Shown here in pieces: positions 6,947 to 16,593 of a stretch of DNA of 64,000 bases (position 1 is its first letter; each line of letters starts with the position of its first letter). Made by a program: the position numbers and the translations under genes. The DNA comes from Gallaecimonas pentaromativorans (GTDB lineage: Bacteria; Pseudomonadota; Gammaproteobacteria; Enterobacterales; Gallaecimonadaceae), in assembly GCF_003751625.1 (NCBI RefSeq), contig NZ_RJUL01000006.1:124001-188000 (forward strand), in the 5' to 3' direction. The notes below the pieces were generated by a model. The model was given only the letters and a program-made list of their open reading frames with translations. It had not been told where the DNA came from and did not search any database.

Positions 6947-8824
6947 CTAAAACCGAAACTGCGCCATCTCGGTGTGCAGGGTTTTGGCGACTTGGGCGAT
7001 GCCGTCGGCGCCTTGGCGGGATTGGGCGGCGACGGTTGACAGGGCATCGGCGGCTTTTTTTACCTGATCGGTATTGCGGCTTATCTCGTCGCTGACGGTC
7101 TTTTGCTGCTCCGCGGCGGAGGCTATCTCTACGGCTTTGTCGTTGATGCGGGCAATGGCGGCGGTAATGCCATCGAGGCTTTGGCTGACCGATTCGGCGT
7201 CGCTGACGCTACCTGCAGCCAGTTGCCGGCTCTTGTCCATGCCCTGCACCGCTTTTTGGGTGCTGGTTTGCAGCTGCTCAATCATCTTTTGAATTTCTTC
7301 GGTGGCGGTGTGGGTGCGGTGAGAGAGCACCCGCACTTCGTCGGCCACCACGGCAAAGCCCCGGCCCTGCTCGCCGGCCCGGGCCGCTTCGATGGCGGCG
7401 TTCAGCGCCAAGAGGTTGGTTTGCTCGGCCACCCCCTGGATGGTGGTAAGAATGCCGCTTATCTGCTCGGCATGGGCGCTAAGCTCGTTTATCACCACAG
7501 TGGAGCTGTCCACCTCACGGGCCAGCGACACGATGGAGTCGCGATTACGCACCACCAGTTTCATGCCGTCTTTGCAGTCGCCATTGGCGGCCATGGCCAT
7601 GCCAGCCACCGCTTCGGCGTGGCCTGCAACATCGTTGGCGGAGGCAGCCAGCTCATGCATGGCGCTCACAACCGAGGTGATCTCCTGCTGCTGGCGGCCC
7701 AGCTCCTGGTTGATGGTTTCAACGTTTTCACGGCTTTGGCTGGACTCTGAGCCCAGATGCCGGGCCGCCTCGGCCACCCGCTGCATGATGGGGCCGATAT
7801 GCTCGACAAAGGTATTGAAGTTGCGGGCAATAAGGCCCATTTCGTCGTGGCTTTTCACGTTCAGGCGGCGGGTCAAATCTCCCTCCCCTTTGGCGATGTC
7901 GTAAAGGGCCTCTGAGACATCCGAGAGCGGTTTTAATAGCCGGGTTACCCCCACCACCGACAGCAACACGAAGACAACCAGCACCGAGCCGCCCGCCAGC
8001 AGCGAGTGCAGCAGCAGGTTATCCAAGGAGGCGTAAATCTCGCTGGGGTCCACCAGCGCCACCAGATACCAGTCGCTGCCGGTGACCTTGGTCACCTTGG
8101 CTAGCTTCTCGGCGCCACCAAGGGTGACCTCGGTCAGCCCCTTGCGGGCGCTGAGGCTGGCAAGGGCACTGGCTGAAATGCCGCCCACCAGCTCGGTAAA
8201 GGGTTTGAGAATGGTGCCGTCCTGGCGATAGGCGATCACCAGGCCTTTGCTGTTTACCAGCATGGCGGCGCCTTTATCACCCAGCGCCATATCCAGCACC
8301 GTTTTGACGATATCGTTGATAAAGACATCGCCGCCATAAACACCTCGGCGGCCCGAACCATCATGGCCTGGGGTGGCAACGGTTATCACCAGATTGCCGG
8401 TGCTGGCGTCCACATAAGGCTCGGTAACCGACATGCCGCTGTTGCGCTCGGCAAGCTGGTACCAGGGGCGTTTGCGGGGGTCGTAGCCTGCCGGCGATTG
8501 CTGGTTGTCGGAGTAGTTCATCTGGCCATCGTCGTAACCGGCGTAGGTAACGGCAAAGCCGCCGGCATCGGCAGCCAGGGCCAGGGATTGGTGCAATAGC
8601 GCGGCGGTGGGGCTGGCCTTGGCCAGGCTGGCGATGGTGTGGCGTTTGTTATCCAGCCAAGTTTCGATGCGCCCGGCGGCCTGGTCGTTAATAAACACCA
8701 CCCGATCCTGGCTCTCCTGCTGGATATTGCTGTGCAGGCGGCTGTAGGTGGAGGCCGTAAGGGTGCAGGTAACAATCAGCACAATAAGGCTGACAAAGGC
8801 GAGCAGTTTCTTTTTAAGTGTCAT
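6947..8824 (-). CDS. Methyl-accepting chemotaxis protein with a Cache sensor domain
   Basis: The 625-residue receptor has a membrane segment at residues 7-27 and a periplasmic dCache-like sensor at about 30-265 (with [14 protein letters not shown] and GGDVFINDI, typical of dCache_1). A second membrane segment at about 270-293, a HAMP linker to about 350 and a cytoplasmic signalling domain follow. The hairpin tip reads [20 protein letters not shown], the CheA/CheW contact. There is no C-terminal pentapeptide for CheR/CheB tethering. I start at the ATG at 8824 ([10 protein letters not shown]); a longer frame to 8878 lacks support. The ligand is unknown, though dCache receptors often sense amino acids or small organic acids. 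It stands alone, with no che genes nearby. Confidence 0.92.
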   Translation of the reverse strand: MTLKKKLLAFVSLIVLIVTCTLTASTYSRLHSNIQQESQDRVVFINDQAAGRIETWLDNKRHTIASLAKASPTAALLHQSLALAADAGGFAVTYAGYDDGQMNYSDNQQSPAGYDPRKRPWYQLAERNSGMSVTEPYVDASTGNLVITVATPGHDGSGRRGVYGGDVFINDIVKTVLDMALGDKGAAMLVNSKGLVIAYRQDGTILKPFTELVGGISASALASLSARKGLTEVTLGGAEKLAKVTKVTGSDWYLVALVDPSEIYASLDNLLLHSLLAGGSVLVVFVLLSVVGVTRLLKPLSDVSEALYDIAKGEGDLTRRLNVKSHDEMGLIARNFNTFVEHIGPIMQRVAEAARHLGSESSQSRENVETINQELGRQQQEITSVVSAMHELAASANDVAGHAEAVAGMAMAANGDCKDGMKLVVRNRDSIVSLAREVDSSTVVINELSAHAEQISGILTTIQGVAEQTNLLALNAAIEAARAGEQGRGFAVVADEVRVLSHRTHTATEEIQKMIEQLQTSTQKAVQGMDKSRQLAAGSVSDAESVSQSLDGITAAIARINDKAVEIASAAEQQKTVSDEISRNTDQVKKAADALSTVAAQSRQGADGIAQVAKTLHTEMAQFRF

Positions 8825-9093
8825 GGGGACATCCAAGTACGCAAACACAATTAACGCGCCTTGTGATGCTGTCCCCACACAGCAGGCGCCGCACTTAACC
8901 CGGCTTGGCCGGCTACGAGCCTTTGGCTCTTATTGTTATGGTTTTGTTATCTCAAGGATCGGCCGCCCGGCGCCATACTTTAGCGTTTGATTTAACGGAT
9001 TTTTGTTGGCGCTGTGATGCTCACCCCATATAGCCGCACAAAGAGAAGGGGTATGTGCTATAGTCCGCCGACTTTTTTTCAAGGACCCCGCCC

Positions 9094-9654
9094 ATGAGCC
9101 TGGAAAACCACCTCAATACCCGCAGCCAGGGCCGCTGCGAACTGTGCGCCAGCCAAACCGATCTAGCCCCTTACCTGCTGCCGGCCAGCAGTGGCGACGA
9201 CAACGACACCCACCTGCTGCTGTGCGCCACCTGCCGCAGCGAAGCCGAAGCCCCGGCCGACGTAAACCACTGGCGCTGCCTGAACGACAGCATGTGGAGC
9301 CAGGTGCCGGCGGTGCAGGTACTGGCCTGGCGCCAGCTCAAGCGCCTAAGCGCCGAAGTGTGGGCGCGGGATCTGCTGGACATGCTCTACCTTGACGAAG
9401 CCACCCTCAAATGGGCCGAAGCCGGCCTTGGGGATGACGACGGCGAAGCCACTCTTGATAGCAACGGCAGTCCCCTTAGCGAAGGCGACAGCGTTACCCT
9501 TATTAAGGATCTTGAGGTCAAAGGCGCCGGCTTTACCGCCAAGCGCGGCACCCTGGTCAAAGACATTCGCCTGACCAACAACCCCAAGCACATCGAAGGC
9601 AAGGTCAACGGCGTGCAAATCGTGTTGGTGGCGGCTTATTTAAAAAAAGCCTGA
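9094..9654 (+). CDS. PhnA/YjdM-family zinc-ribbon protein
   Basis: The 186-residue product has an N-terminal zinc-ribbon with CELC (residues 16-19) and CATC, then the C-terminal PhnA domain: DSNGSPLSEGDSVTLIKDLE, VKGAGFTAKRGTLVKDIRL and NPKHIEGKVNGVQIVLVAAYLKK. The family was once linked to phosphonate use because of its position in Escherichia coli, but its biochemical role is not settled. The ATG at 9094 follows an AAGGAC site. A rho-independent terminator follows directly, so it is a single-gene unit. Confidence 0.88.
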   Translation: MSLENHLNTRSQGRCELCASQTDLAPYLLPASSGDDNDTHLLLCATCRSEAEAPADVNHWRCLNDSMWSQVPAVQVLAWRQLKRLSAEVWARDLLDMLYLDEATLKWAEAGLGDDDGEATLDSNGSPLSEGDSVTLIKDLEVKGAGFTAKRGTLVKDIRLTNNPKHIEGKVNGVQIVLVAAYLKKA

Positions 9655-9683
9655 GAAAAAGCGGCAACAGCCGCTTTTTTTAG
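9655..9683 (+). terminator. Rho-independent terminator after the phnA-like gene
   Basis: GCGGC AACA GCCGC stem (9661-9674) with A-rich 5' and T7 3' flanks. Confidence 0.85.
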
Positions 9684-9748
9684 GTCTTTTGAGCTGACGC
9701 AAGATTGCCCGGCCCCCGGTCGCCTACCATTGCAGGTGACAAAAACAC

Positions 9749-12700
9749 ATGGGGTGCCCTTTGCGACAGACTCAAACCCCAGGGACGACTCGCTTGCGCC
9801 AGTTACCACGGACACTGGCATTAATCCTGCTGCTGGCCATCGACTTTAAGGCCAGCGCCCACCTGCAGCCCCCCGCGCTTTCGCCGGTGTCGCCCACCGC
9901 CACCGCCCGGCCCGCACCTAGCCAAACCTTAAGCGCCACAGTACAAAGCCTCAAAGACAGCCAGCGCCGGCAACTGGCCTTTTTGACCGGGGTATTGGTG
10001 TTGCAGGGGTTTATCATCCTGGCGCTGGCCCTTGGTATGCGTTTTTGGCGCAAGCTTCAGGAAGAAAAAGGCCAGTTGGCCCATACCCTGGGTAACGTGC
10101 TGGACGCCGCCTCCGAGTTTGCCATCATCGCCACCGACCCCGAAGGGCGCATCACCATCTTTAACCGCGGCGCCGAGAAAATGCTCGGCTACCAAGCCAA
10201 AGACATGCTCGGCCAAAGCCCGATGCAGCTGCACCTGGCCAGCGAAATAGCCGAGCGCGCCAAAACCCTCACCCAAGAGTTGGGCCGCCCTGTCAGCGGC
10301 TTTGAGGTCTTTGTGGCTGGCGCCCGCCAAAAAGGCAGCGAATCCCAGCAGTGGACCTACATCCACAAAGACGGCCACCGCTTTACCATCACCTTGGTGG
10401 TAACCATTCAGCGCGACCACAAAGGCCAGGTAACCGGCTTTTTGGGTATGGCCCGCGACATCACCCGCGAGCAAGAAGCCGAGCAGGCATTAACCCTAAG
10501 CAAGCAGCGTTATCGCTCGCTGTTTAGCGCCATGAGCGAAGGGGTGGTGATGCAGGACAAAAATGGCCAGATTTTGGCGGCCAATAAGGCGGCGCAAGCC
10601 ATTTTGGGGCTGGACGAAGAAACCCTTCAGGGCCGCCTGTCAGGGGATTTTCAAGCCATTGACAGTAACGGCAATCCCCTGCCCGGCCACCGCCACCCGG
10701 CTATGCAAACCCTGGCCACCGGCGCGGCCTGCCACAACCAGGTAATGGGCCTTACCCAACCGGGCGGCGCCATCCGCTGGTTGTCGGTAAACAGTGAGCC
10801 GGTGCTGGGCGATGGCAGCAAAGAGCCGCAGGCGGTGGTGGCCACCTTTGTGGATATTACCGAGCGCAAGGCGGCCGAAGACAAACTGCGGCTCTCGGCC
10901 AGCGTCTTTGCCAACAGCTATGAAGGCATCATGGTGACCGACGCCGCCAACCGCATTGTCGAGGTAAACCCTGCCTTTACCCGCATCACCGGTTACAGCG
11001 CCGAGGAAGTGATCGGCCGCTCTCCGGCCATGCTGGCCTCCGGCCGCCAAGATCAGGCCTTTTACCAAAGCCTGTGGGACAGCCTTAACCAGCAAGACGC
11101 CTGGCGCGGCGAGATTTGGAACAGGCGCAAATCCGGCGAGGTGTACGCCGAGATCCTCGCCATCTCGGCAGTGCGTGACCAGCGAGGCCAGGTGCTCAAT
11201 TACATTGGCGTGTTCTCCGACATCAGCCAAATCAAGGCCCACGAAAAAGAGCTGGACCTTATCGCCCATTACGATCCCCTAACCGGCCTGCCCAACCGCC
11301 GCCTGCTGGGCGACTTGCTGGGCCGGCAACTGGCCTACTGCAAGCGCCGCCAGCAAAGCTTTGCGGTGGCCTTTATCGACCTGGACGGCTTTAAACCGGT
11401 AAACGACACCTACGGCCACCAGGCCGGGGACGAACTCTTGGTTGAAATCGCCAAACGGCTGAAAATGGCCCTTCGCGACAGCGACATCGTCGCCCGCCTT
11501 GGCGGCGACGAATTTGTGGTGCTGCTAAACGATGTGGCCAGCCCCCAAGAGATGGTGCAATCCCTGCGCCGGGTGCTGGCGGTTATCAACGAGCCGGTGG
11601 ATATCGAGGGTAACCTGGTGCAGGTATCGGCCAGTATCGGGGTAACCAGCTACCCCGAAGACGGCTCCGACGCCGAAATTTTGCTGCGCCACGCCGATCA
11701 GGCCATGTACAAGGCCAAGCAAGCAGGCAAGAACCGCTATCACCTGTTTGATCTTGAACGCGACAAAGAGGTGACCGGTTATCAAAGCTGGCTTAACCAG
11801 TTGCAAGACGCCTTAAATGGCGACCAGTTGCAGCTCTACTACCAACCCAAGGTGGATTTGGCCAGTGGCGAGGTGGCAGGCTGCGAAGCGCTGCTGCGCT
11901 GGCAACACCCTACCGAGGGCCTGAAGGTGCCTGGGGATTTTTTGCCGCAGCTACTTAGTAACGACCTTGACCTTCGCCTGGGCCAGTGGGTGCTGGAAAA
12001 GGCCCTTTGCCAGCTTGAACACTGGCAGCAGCAGGGCCTGGCGCTGTCTTTGAGCGTTAATATCAGTGCCAGCCACCTGTTGCAGCAGGACTTTGCCGAG
12101 CAGCTGGCCACCTTGCTGGCCAAGCACCCCAACGTATCGCCACGCCATTTGGAGCTGGAGATCGTCGAGACCTCGGCCCTGACCGAGCTAGACCAGGCAG
12201 CCCTTAACCTCGCCCACTGCAAAAAACTGGGGGTGCGCACCACCCTTGACGACTTTGGCACCGGCTACGCCTCCCTGACTTACCTGCGCCGCCTGCCTCT
12301 GGACTGCCTGAAGATTGACCAGGGTTTTGTCTCGCAAATGCTCGACGACCCGAACGATCTGTGCATCGTTGAGAACGTGATCACCATGGCTCGCGCCCTA
12401 AACCGCAACGTGGTGGCCGAAGGGGTAGAAAGCCAGCAACAGGCCCAAGCCCTGTTGCAACTGGGGTGCAGCCAGGTGCAAGGCTACGGCCTGGCAAGGC
12501 CGATGCCGGCGAGCAGCCTTGATTTGTGGCTGGCCAGTTGGCAGCGAAAGCCGCGCTGGCGCGCCCAAACCCTGCCGCCCTATCACCCGCAATTGCCGCT
12601 GGTGGCCGCTGCCGCCAGCCACCGGCTCTGGGTAGAGCGCAGCCTCGAAGCCCTGGCCCAAGCGAGCAGTGGCAAGCTGGAGCAAAGCTGCCAGCATTGC

Positions 12701-12964
12701 AGTTTTGGCCAATGGTTCTTCTCGGCTGGCATGGCTCGCTACGGCCATTTGGAGAGTTTTCTCGCCCTTGAAGCGCTGCACGAGCAAAGCCACAGCGCCT
12801 TGCAACGGCTGGTGGAACAACAGCAGCAACACCCTGATACAAAGGTCAACCCGCAAGGGCTCTTTGACGCCCGCGACCGGTTGCTCCAGCAAATTGGCCG
12901 CATTACCGAGCAGTTGGCGAAGACCCAGCAGGTTGGTGGAGAGAATCGGCCAGCCAGTTGCTGA
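9749..12964 (+). CDS. PAS-PAS-PAS-GGDEF-EAL protein with a C-terminal CZB-like zinc-binding domain
   Basis: The 1071-residue protein has two N-terminal hydrophobic segments (about 20-36 and 75-97), three PAS modules (about 110-235, 250-375 and 380-500), a GGDEF domain with intact GGDEF at 585-589, and an EAL domain with EALLRW at 713-718 and DDFGTGYASL. It could make and break cyclic di-GMP. After the EAL domain is a segment with H958, C984 (CSFGQWF), YGH and a final LEALHEQSHSAL. This fits the CZB zinc-binding domain of chemoreceptors and the diguanylate cyclase DgcZ. A C-terminal CZB after EAL is unusual. The 3' end overlaps the converging lysR-type gene by 62 bp. Confidence 0.9.
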   Translation: MGCPLRQTQTPGTTRLRQLPRTLALILLLAIDFKASAHLQPPALSPVSPTATARPAPSQTLSATVQSLKDSQRRQLAFLTGVLVLQGFIILALALGMRFWRKLQEEKGQLAHTLGNVLDAASEFAIIATDPEGRITIFNRGAEKMLGYQAKDMLGQSPMQLHLASEIAERAKTLTQELGRPVSGFEVFVAGARQKGSESQQWTYIHKDGHRFTITLVVTIQRDHKGQVTGFLGMARDITREQEAEQALTLSKQRYRSLFSAMSEGVVMQDKNGQILAANKAAQAILGLDEETLQGRLSGDFQAIDSNGNPLPGHRHPAMQTLATGAACHNQVMGLTQPGGAIRWLSVNSEPVLGDGSKEPQAVVATFVDITERKAAEDKLRLSASVFANSYEGIMVTDAANRIVEVNPAFTRITGYSAEEVIGRSPAMLASGRQDQAFYQSLWDSLNQQDAWRGEIWNRRKSGEVYAEILAISAVRDQRGQVLNYIGVFSDISQIKAHEKELDLIAHYDPLTGLPNRRLLGDLLGRQLAYCKRRQQSFAVAFIDLDGFKPVNDTYGHQAGDELLVEIAKRLKMALRDSDIVARLGGDEFVVLLNDVASPQEMVQSLRRVLAVINEPVDIEGNLVQVSASIGVTSYPEDGSDAEILLRHADQAMYKAKQAGKNRYHLFDLERDKEVTGYQSWLNQLQDALNGDQLQLYYQPKVDLASGEVAGCEALLRWQHPTEGLKVPGDFLPQLLSNDLDLRLGQWVLEKALCQLEHWQQQGLALSLSVNISASHLLQQDFAEQLATLLAKHPNVSPRHLELEIVETSALTELDQAALNLAHCKKLGVRTTLDDFGTGYASLTYLRRLPLDCLKIDQGFVSQMLDDPNDLCIVENVITMARALNRNVVAEGVESQQQAQALLQLGCSQVQGYGLARPMPASSLDLWLASWQRKPRWRAQTLPPYHPQLPLVAAAASHRLWVERSLEALAQASSGKLEQSCQHCSFGQWFFSAGMARYGHLESFLALEALHEQSHSALQRLVEQQQQHPDTKVNPQGLFDARDRLLQQIGRITEQLAKTQQVGGENRPASC

Positions 12965-13814
12965 AGGCCAGCAGCCGCTTGGAGAGGTGGCGCCGGTGCG
13001 GATATAAGAGCCACAGCGGCATCGGCGGCGGCACATAGTCGGCAAGAATGCCCACCAGCGGCGCCATGGCCTGGCCCGGCAACACCGGCACCTGAATAAT
13101 GCCGAGCCCCGCCAGGCAGGCCTGCTGATAAGCCTCGGCGGAGTTGACGGTAATGCGGCTTGGCATTGCCACCGCCACCAATTGCCGACCAGCCACATAA
13201 TCAAAGCAGCCCTCGCCCGCTCCCAGTACCTGGGCGTAATTAATCAGGTAGTGGCCGCCAAGCTCATCGGGGTGCAAAGGGGTGCCGTGGCGCGCCAGGT
13301 AATCAGGGCTGGCCAGGTTTTGATGCTTAAGATCCGCCAAATGGCGCGCCACCAAGCCCTCGTCTTGTACCGCTCCGCCCCGCACCACCGCGTCAAACCC
13401 TTCTGCCACCACATCCACCCGCCGGTCAGTGCAGGACAGCTCGATATTCAATTTAGGGTGGGCGTCCAAAAAGGCGCCAAGCCTTGGCAGCACATGCTTG
13501 CGGGCAAGGCCGGTGGGCATGTCGATGCGCAGCACGCCGCTAAGCTCGGCCTCCTTGGTGGTAAACAGGCTTTCAAGGTCCTGCATTTCGTCCAGCATCA
13601 GTTGGCAGCGCCGGTAAAACTGCTGGCCGTCGTGGGTCAGGGTGACGCTGCGGGTAGTGCGCTGCAAAAGCCTGGCCCCGGCCCACTGCTCCAGCTGCGC
13701 CACCCGGTTGGACACATGGGTTTTAGACAGCCCCAGCACCAGGGCGGCCTGGGTAAAACTGCGAAGCTCGGCCACCCGCACAAAGATGTGCATGGCACTG
13801 AGGGGATCTTGCAT
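12903..13814 (-). CDS. LysR-family transcriptional regulator
   Basis: The product is 303 residues with an N-terminal winged helix-turn-helix (residues 1-62, including ELRSFTQAALVLGLSKTHVSNRVAQLE) and a substrate-binding domain after about 90. It is divergent from the SDR gene at 13919, with a 104-bp gap that holds both promoters, so the SDR gene is the likely target. The last 62 bp lie antisense to the end of the GGDEF-EAL gene. The effector cannot be told from the sequence. Confidence 0.92.
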   Translation of the reverse strand: MQDPLSAMHIFVRVAELRSFTQAALVLGLSKTHVSNRVAQLEQWAGARLLQRTTRSVTLTHDGQQFYRRCQLMLDEMQDLESLFTTKEAELSGVLRIDMPTGLARKHVLPRLGAFLDAHPKLNIELSCTDRRVDVVAEGFDAVVRGGAVQDEGLVARHLADLKHQNLASPDYLARHGTPLHPDELGGHYLINYAQVLGAGEGCFDYVAGRQLVAVAMPSRITVNSAEAYQQACLAGLGIIQVPVLPGQAMAPLVGILADYVPPPMPLWLLYPHRRHLSKRLLAFSNWLADSLHQPAGSSPTAR

Positions 13815-13918
13815 GGCTTTTGTCCACCAGCAGCTAACACTGCATGCAGTATGCCTTTATTTATCCACCCGATGACAACCAATAAGCTGGGCGGCGTTAA
13901 CTTACCGGAGCCAAAACC

Positions 13919-14680
13919 ATGCACCACCATCCCATTGCGCTTATCACCGGCGGCAGCCGGGGCCTTGGCCGCGACACCGCCCTGACCCTTGCCAAACGCG
14001 GCGTCGACATCATCATCACCTACCACAGCAACCAACAGGCCGCCGACGCCGTGGTAGCCGAGGCCACCGCCTTGGGCGCCACGGCGCAAGCGCTGCAACT
14101 GGACACCGGCAACATCCACGCTTTTGGGGCATTTAAAAGCCAGCTGAGCGCCCTGCTTGCAGGCACCTGGCAAGGCCGGCCCCTTAACTATCTGGTGAAT
14201 AACGCCGGCACCTCCCTTCACGTCCCCATGATGAGTGCCAGTGAAAGCCAGTTCGACGAGGTGATGAACGTCCATGTCAAAGGGGTGTTCTTTTTAACCC
14301 AGGCGCTGGTGCCGTTGATGGCCGATGGTGGCGCCATTGTGCACATTTCAAGTGGCCTGACCCGCTTTACCCTGCCCGGCAGCGGCCTTTATGGCGCCAT
14401 GAAGGGGGCGGTAGAAGTGCTGAGCCGCTACTGGGCTGCGGAGCTTGCCGCACGGCAGATCCGCGTTAACACCCTGGCGCCGGGGGCCATTGCCACCGAC
14501 TTTTCCGGCGGCATGGTGCGGGACAATCCCGACGTACACGAAAAGGTTAAAGGCTTCACCGCCCTTGGCCGGGTTGGCCAACCAGAGGACATTGGCAAAG
14601 CCGTGGCCATGTTGCTGTCAAACGACAGCGGCTGGATCACAGGCCAGCGCATTGAAGCCTCGGGCGGCATGGTGCTGTAA
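13919..14680 (+). CDS. Short-chain dehydrogenase/reductase
   Basis: The product is 253 residues, a normal classical SDR length. It shows the nucleotide-binding motif TGGSRGLG near residue 10, NNAG near residue 94, the catalytic serine in ISSGL and the catalytic YGAMK pair. The C-terminus has the usual NTLAPGAIATD and ITGQ..EASGGM blocks. The substrate is not predictable; FabG-like and xenobiotic reductases share these features. It is divergent from a LysR regulator and is followed by a terminator, so it is transcribed alone. Confidence 0.9.
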   Translation: MHHHPIALITGGSRGLGRDTALTLAKRGVDIIITYHSNQQAADAVVAEATALGATAQALQLDTGNIHAFGAFKSQLSALLAGTWQGRPLNYLVNNAGTSLHVPMMSASESQFDEVMNVHVKGVFFLTQALVPLMADGGAIVHISSGLTRFTLPGSGLYGAMKGAVEVLSRYWAAELAARQIRVNTLAPGAIATDFSGGMVRDNPDVHEKVKGFTALGRVGQPEDIGKAVAMLLSNDSGWITGQRIEASGGMVL

Positions 14681-14682
14681 AA

Positions 14683-14710
14683 ACAAAGGCCGCTGCTGCG
14701 GCCTTTTTAG
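14683..14710 (+). terminator. Rho-independent terminator after the SDR gene
   Basis: AAAGGCCGC TGCT GCGGCCTTTTT stem and T run. Confidence 0.85.
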
Positions 14711-14727
14711 TGACTGTTTTATCGCGT

Positions 14728-15213
14728 TTACTGCGCATTGATGCTCTGCCAGCCGTCGCGGCCCACCACCAGGTAGGCGCAGTAGCGCGATTTATACGGC
14801 GCTTTTACGTCAAAGCCGGGCTCAAGGCTTGCCAGGCTAAGGTTGTAGCCAAGGTAGTGCACCGCCCCTTGGTCCTCGCTGTAGATAAGAAACAGGGCCG
14901 GGGAAAAGTCGCCTTTTTGCACGGTCAACCTCAGCTGGCCCTGGCAGGATTTACCGGGGGTGCAGCGCGGGTCGACCCCGATATCGTCAAAGCTCACATG
15001 CAGATCTTCCCCCAGCACCGCCACCTGCTGGCCAAGGGCCAGGGCAAAGCGCCCCAAGGGAACCTCAGTGCGGGTATCGGCCAGGCAACCGCTGATAACA
15101 GGCTTGGGTTCAGGGGCCGGCGCCGGGGGTGGCGGCGCCTTGGCAACGGGGGGCGGCGTTTGGCTACAGCCAAACAAGAACAGGGCAAACGCCAGCAGGC
15201 AATGAGCTTTCAT
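14728..15213 (-). CDS. Proline-rich lipoprotein of unknown function
   Basis: The product has 161 residues. The N-terminus is a lipoprotein signal with lipobox LFGC (Cys16), followed by a proline/alanine-rich linker (residues 20-38) that may span periglycan or keep the domain away from the membrane. The rest contains four further cysteines, two of them in CTPGKSC, suggesting disulfides in the periplasm. I recognise no family. It is a lone gene with its own promoter region at 15214-15276. Confidence 0.75.
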   Translation of the reverse strand: MKAHCLLAFALFLFGCSQTPPPVAKAPPPPAPAPEPKPVISGCLADTRTEVPLGRFALALGQQVAVLGEDLHVSFDDIGVDPRCTPGKSCQGQLRLTVQKGDFSPALFLIYSEDQGAVHYLGYNLSLASLEPGFDVKAPYKSRYCAYLVVGRDGWQSINAQ

Positions 15214-15276
15214 GATGATTTTCCAAGCATTCCTTTGGCTTTTAGCCTAGTAAGCTTGCCATCATTTGCCTACTTT

Positions 15277-15666
15277 TTAGGCATCAAGGCGGGCGCGGCG
15301 GCCTTTTAACAAAAACAGCGCCACGGTGGCGGTCACCAAAGACAGCGCCAGGCTGACCGCCAAACCGGCCATCACCGCACTTAATGCCAAGGCGCCGCTT
15401 TGGATATGCAGCCAGGAGCCCGGAAATTGCAGCGCAAGCGCAATTACCACAGTGCCAAGGGCCACCGCCGGCCGCTCGCGGCCTTGAAAGTAGCGGCCAT
15501 TGGCCCGGCAAAACTGGCGCCCGGCAGCGAGGGTCGCCAGCAGTTGGACGATGATGCCAAGGGAAAAACCGCCTTTAAATCCAAAGACAACAGCCGCCAC
15601 CACAAACAGGGCCAGCAGCCCCAGGTAGTAGAGGGTAAAACGCACAAAAAGCCCGGTAAGGGTCAT
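15277..15666 (-). CDS. Small four-TM membrane protein (ABZJ_00895-like)
   Basis: The 129-residue product has about four membrane segments (near 8-27, 30-47, 70-88 and 92-119) with a charged loop containing RANGRYFQGRERP. This layout resembles the small ABZJ_00895-type membrane family, whose function is unknown. Its ATG overlaps the stop of the upstream AraC-family gene by ATGA, so the two are translationally coupled. Confidence 0.7.
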   Translation of the reverse strand: MTLTGLFVRFTLYYLGLLALFVVAAVVFGFKGGFSLGIIVQLLATLAAGRQFCRANGRYFQGRERPAVALGTVVIALALQFPGSWLHIQSGALALSAVMAGLAVSLALSLVTATVALFLLKGRRARLDA

Positions 15667-16475
15667 GGTTGGTCCTTATCGCGGCGCCGGGCCTTGGCCA
15701 GATACTGGCCCGGGGTAATACCGATAACCGCTTTAAAATCATGAATAAAATGAGCCTGATCGCTAAAGCCACGGGCCAGCGCCGTGTCCAGCAGCGCCAG
15801 GCCTTGTTTGAGATCTTGGCGCACCAGGGCAACCCGCTGGATGCGGCTAAATTGCTTGGCGGTCAGCCCCACCTGCTGCTTGAACTGCCGCTCCAGCTGG
15901 CGCTGGCTAAGGGGGATGGGCGCCATCAACTCGGCAAGATTGCGCTGGCCTTGGTGCCTGGTAATGGCCGCCAGCAACTGCTGCACCGCAGGTTTTGGCA
16001 CCGGCGCTTTGCCAAGGCGCGCCAGTAACCAGTGCTCCAAAAGCCCTTGCTGTTTGTCGGTCGCGATAAAGGCAAGGGCGTCGGCCAGGGCGTTCAAGTC
16101 CAGGCCCGGCAAGGCCTGGGGCGCAAAACCTGCCAGTTCGTTAAGGCCCATTCCCAAAAAGGCACTGCCCATACCCGGCAAAAAGCGCACCCCCAATAAA
16201 TCCACCGTTGGCCCCAGTTCAAGGCGGGTGCTGGTTAGCACCGGGGCGCTGACCAAAGCCGGCGGCGCCAGGGAATGGCCGTCAAAGAGCAGCGGCTCGG
16301 CAAAATTAAAAATCAGCCCCGAGCCGCCGTCCGGGTGCAACATCTGCAGCGGCAACCCCGCCCCCGACGCACTTTTTAGCCACCAAAAACCCTGCACAAA
16401 GGGCGCCAGCGCCGGGCATGGCGGGCGTAGCGTAAAACCGCTAAGGGCAGGCAGATTGGCGGGGGTAACGGGCAT
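15663..16475 (-). CDS. AraC-family transcriptional regulator
   Basis: The product is 270 residues. The C-terminal 100 residues form the AraC-type DNA-binding domain with two helix-turn-helices (LSQRQLERQFKQQVGLTAKQF and ARGFSDQAHFIHDFKAVIGI, then TPGQY). The N-terminal half matches the DUF6597-type sensor (PDGGSGLIFNFAEP and GVRFLPGMGSAFLG). I chose the ATG at 16475 because it has GGAG six bases upstream; a TTG at 16511 lacks a site. It is divergent from the AhpD-like gene at 16594, which is its probable target, and is coupled to the small membrane gene downstream. Confidence 0.9.
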   Translation of the reverse strand: MPVTPANLPALSGFTLRPPCPALAPFVQGFWWLKSASGAGLPLQMLHPDGGSGLIFNFAEPLLFDGHSLAPPALVSAPVLTSTRLELGPTVDLLGVRFLPGMGSAFLGMGLNELAGFAPQALPGLDLNALADALAFIATDKQQGLLEHWLLARLGKAPVPKPAVQQLLAAITRHQGQRNLAELMAPIPLSQRQLERQFKQQVGLTAKQFSRIQRVALVRQDLKQGLALLDTALARGFSDQAHFIHDFKAVIGITPGQYLAKARRRDKDQP

Positions 16476-16593
16476 AACAACTCCGGCAGTTAGGCCAGAG
16501 TGTATCGGCAAATGCAGAATGTCGAAAATCTACAATTATCCCAAGGCCCCCTCTCATAGAGTGAACCCATCCCCACATAGCGGAGTGACCACC

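Noticed and set aside
15784-16593. Long plus-strand frame fused to the AhpD-like gene
   Set aside because: It lies opposite the AraC gene; the true start with a ribosome site is at 16594.
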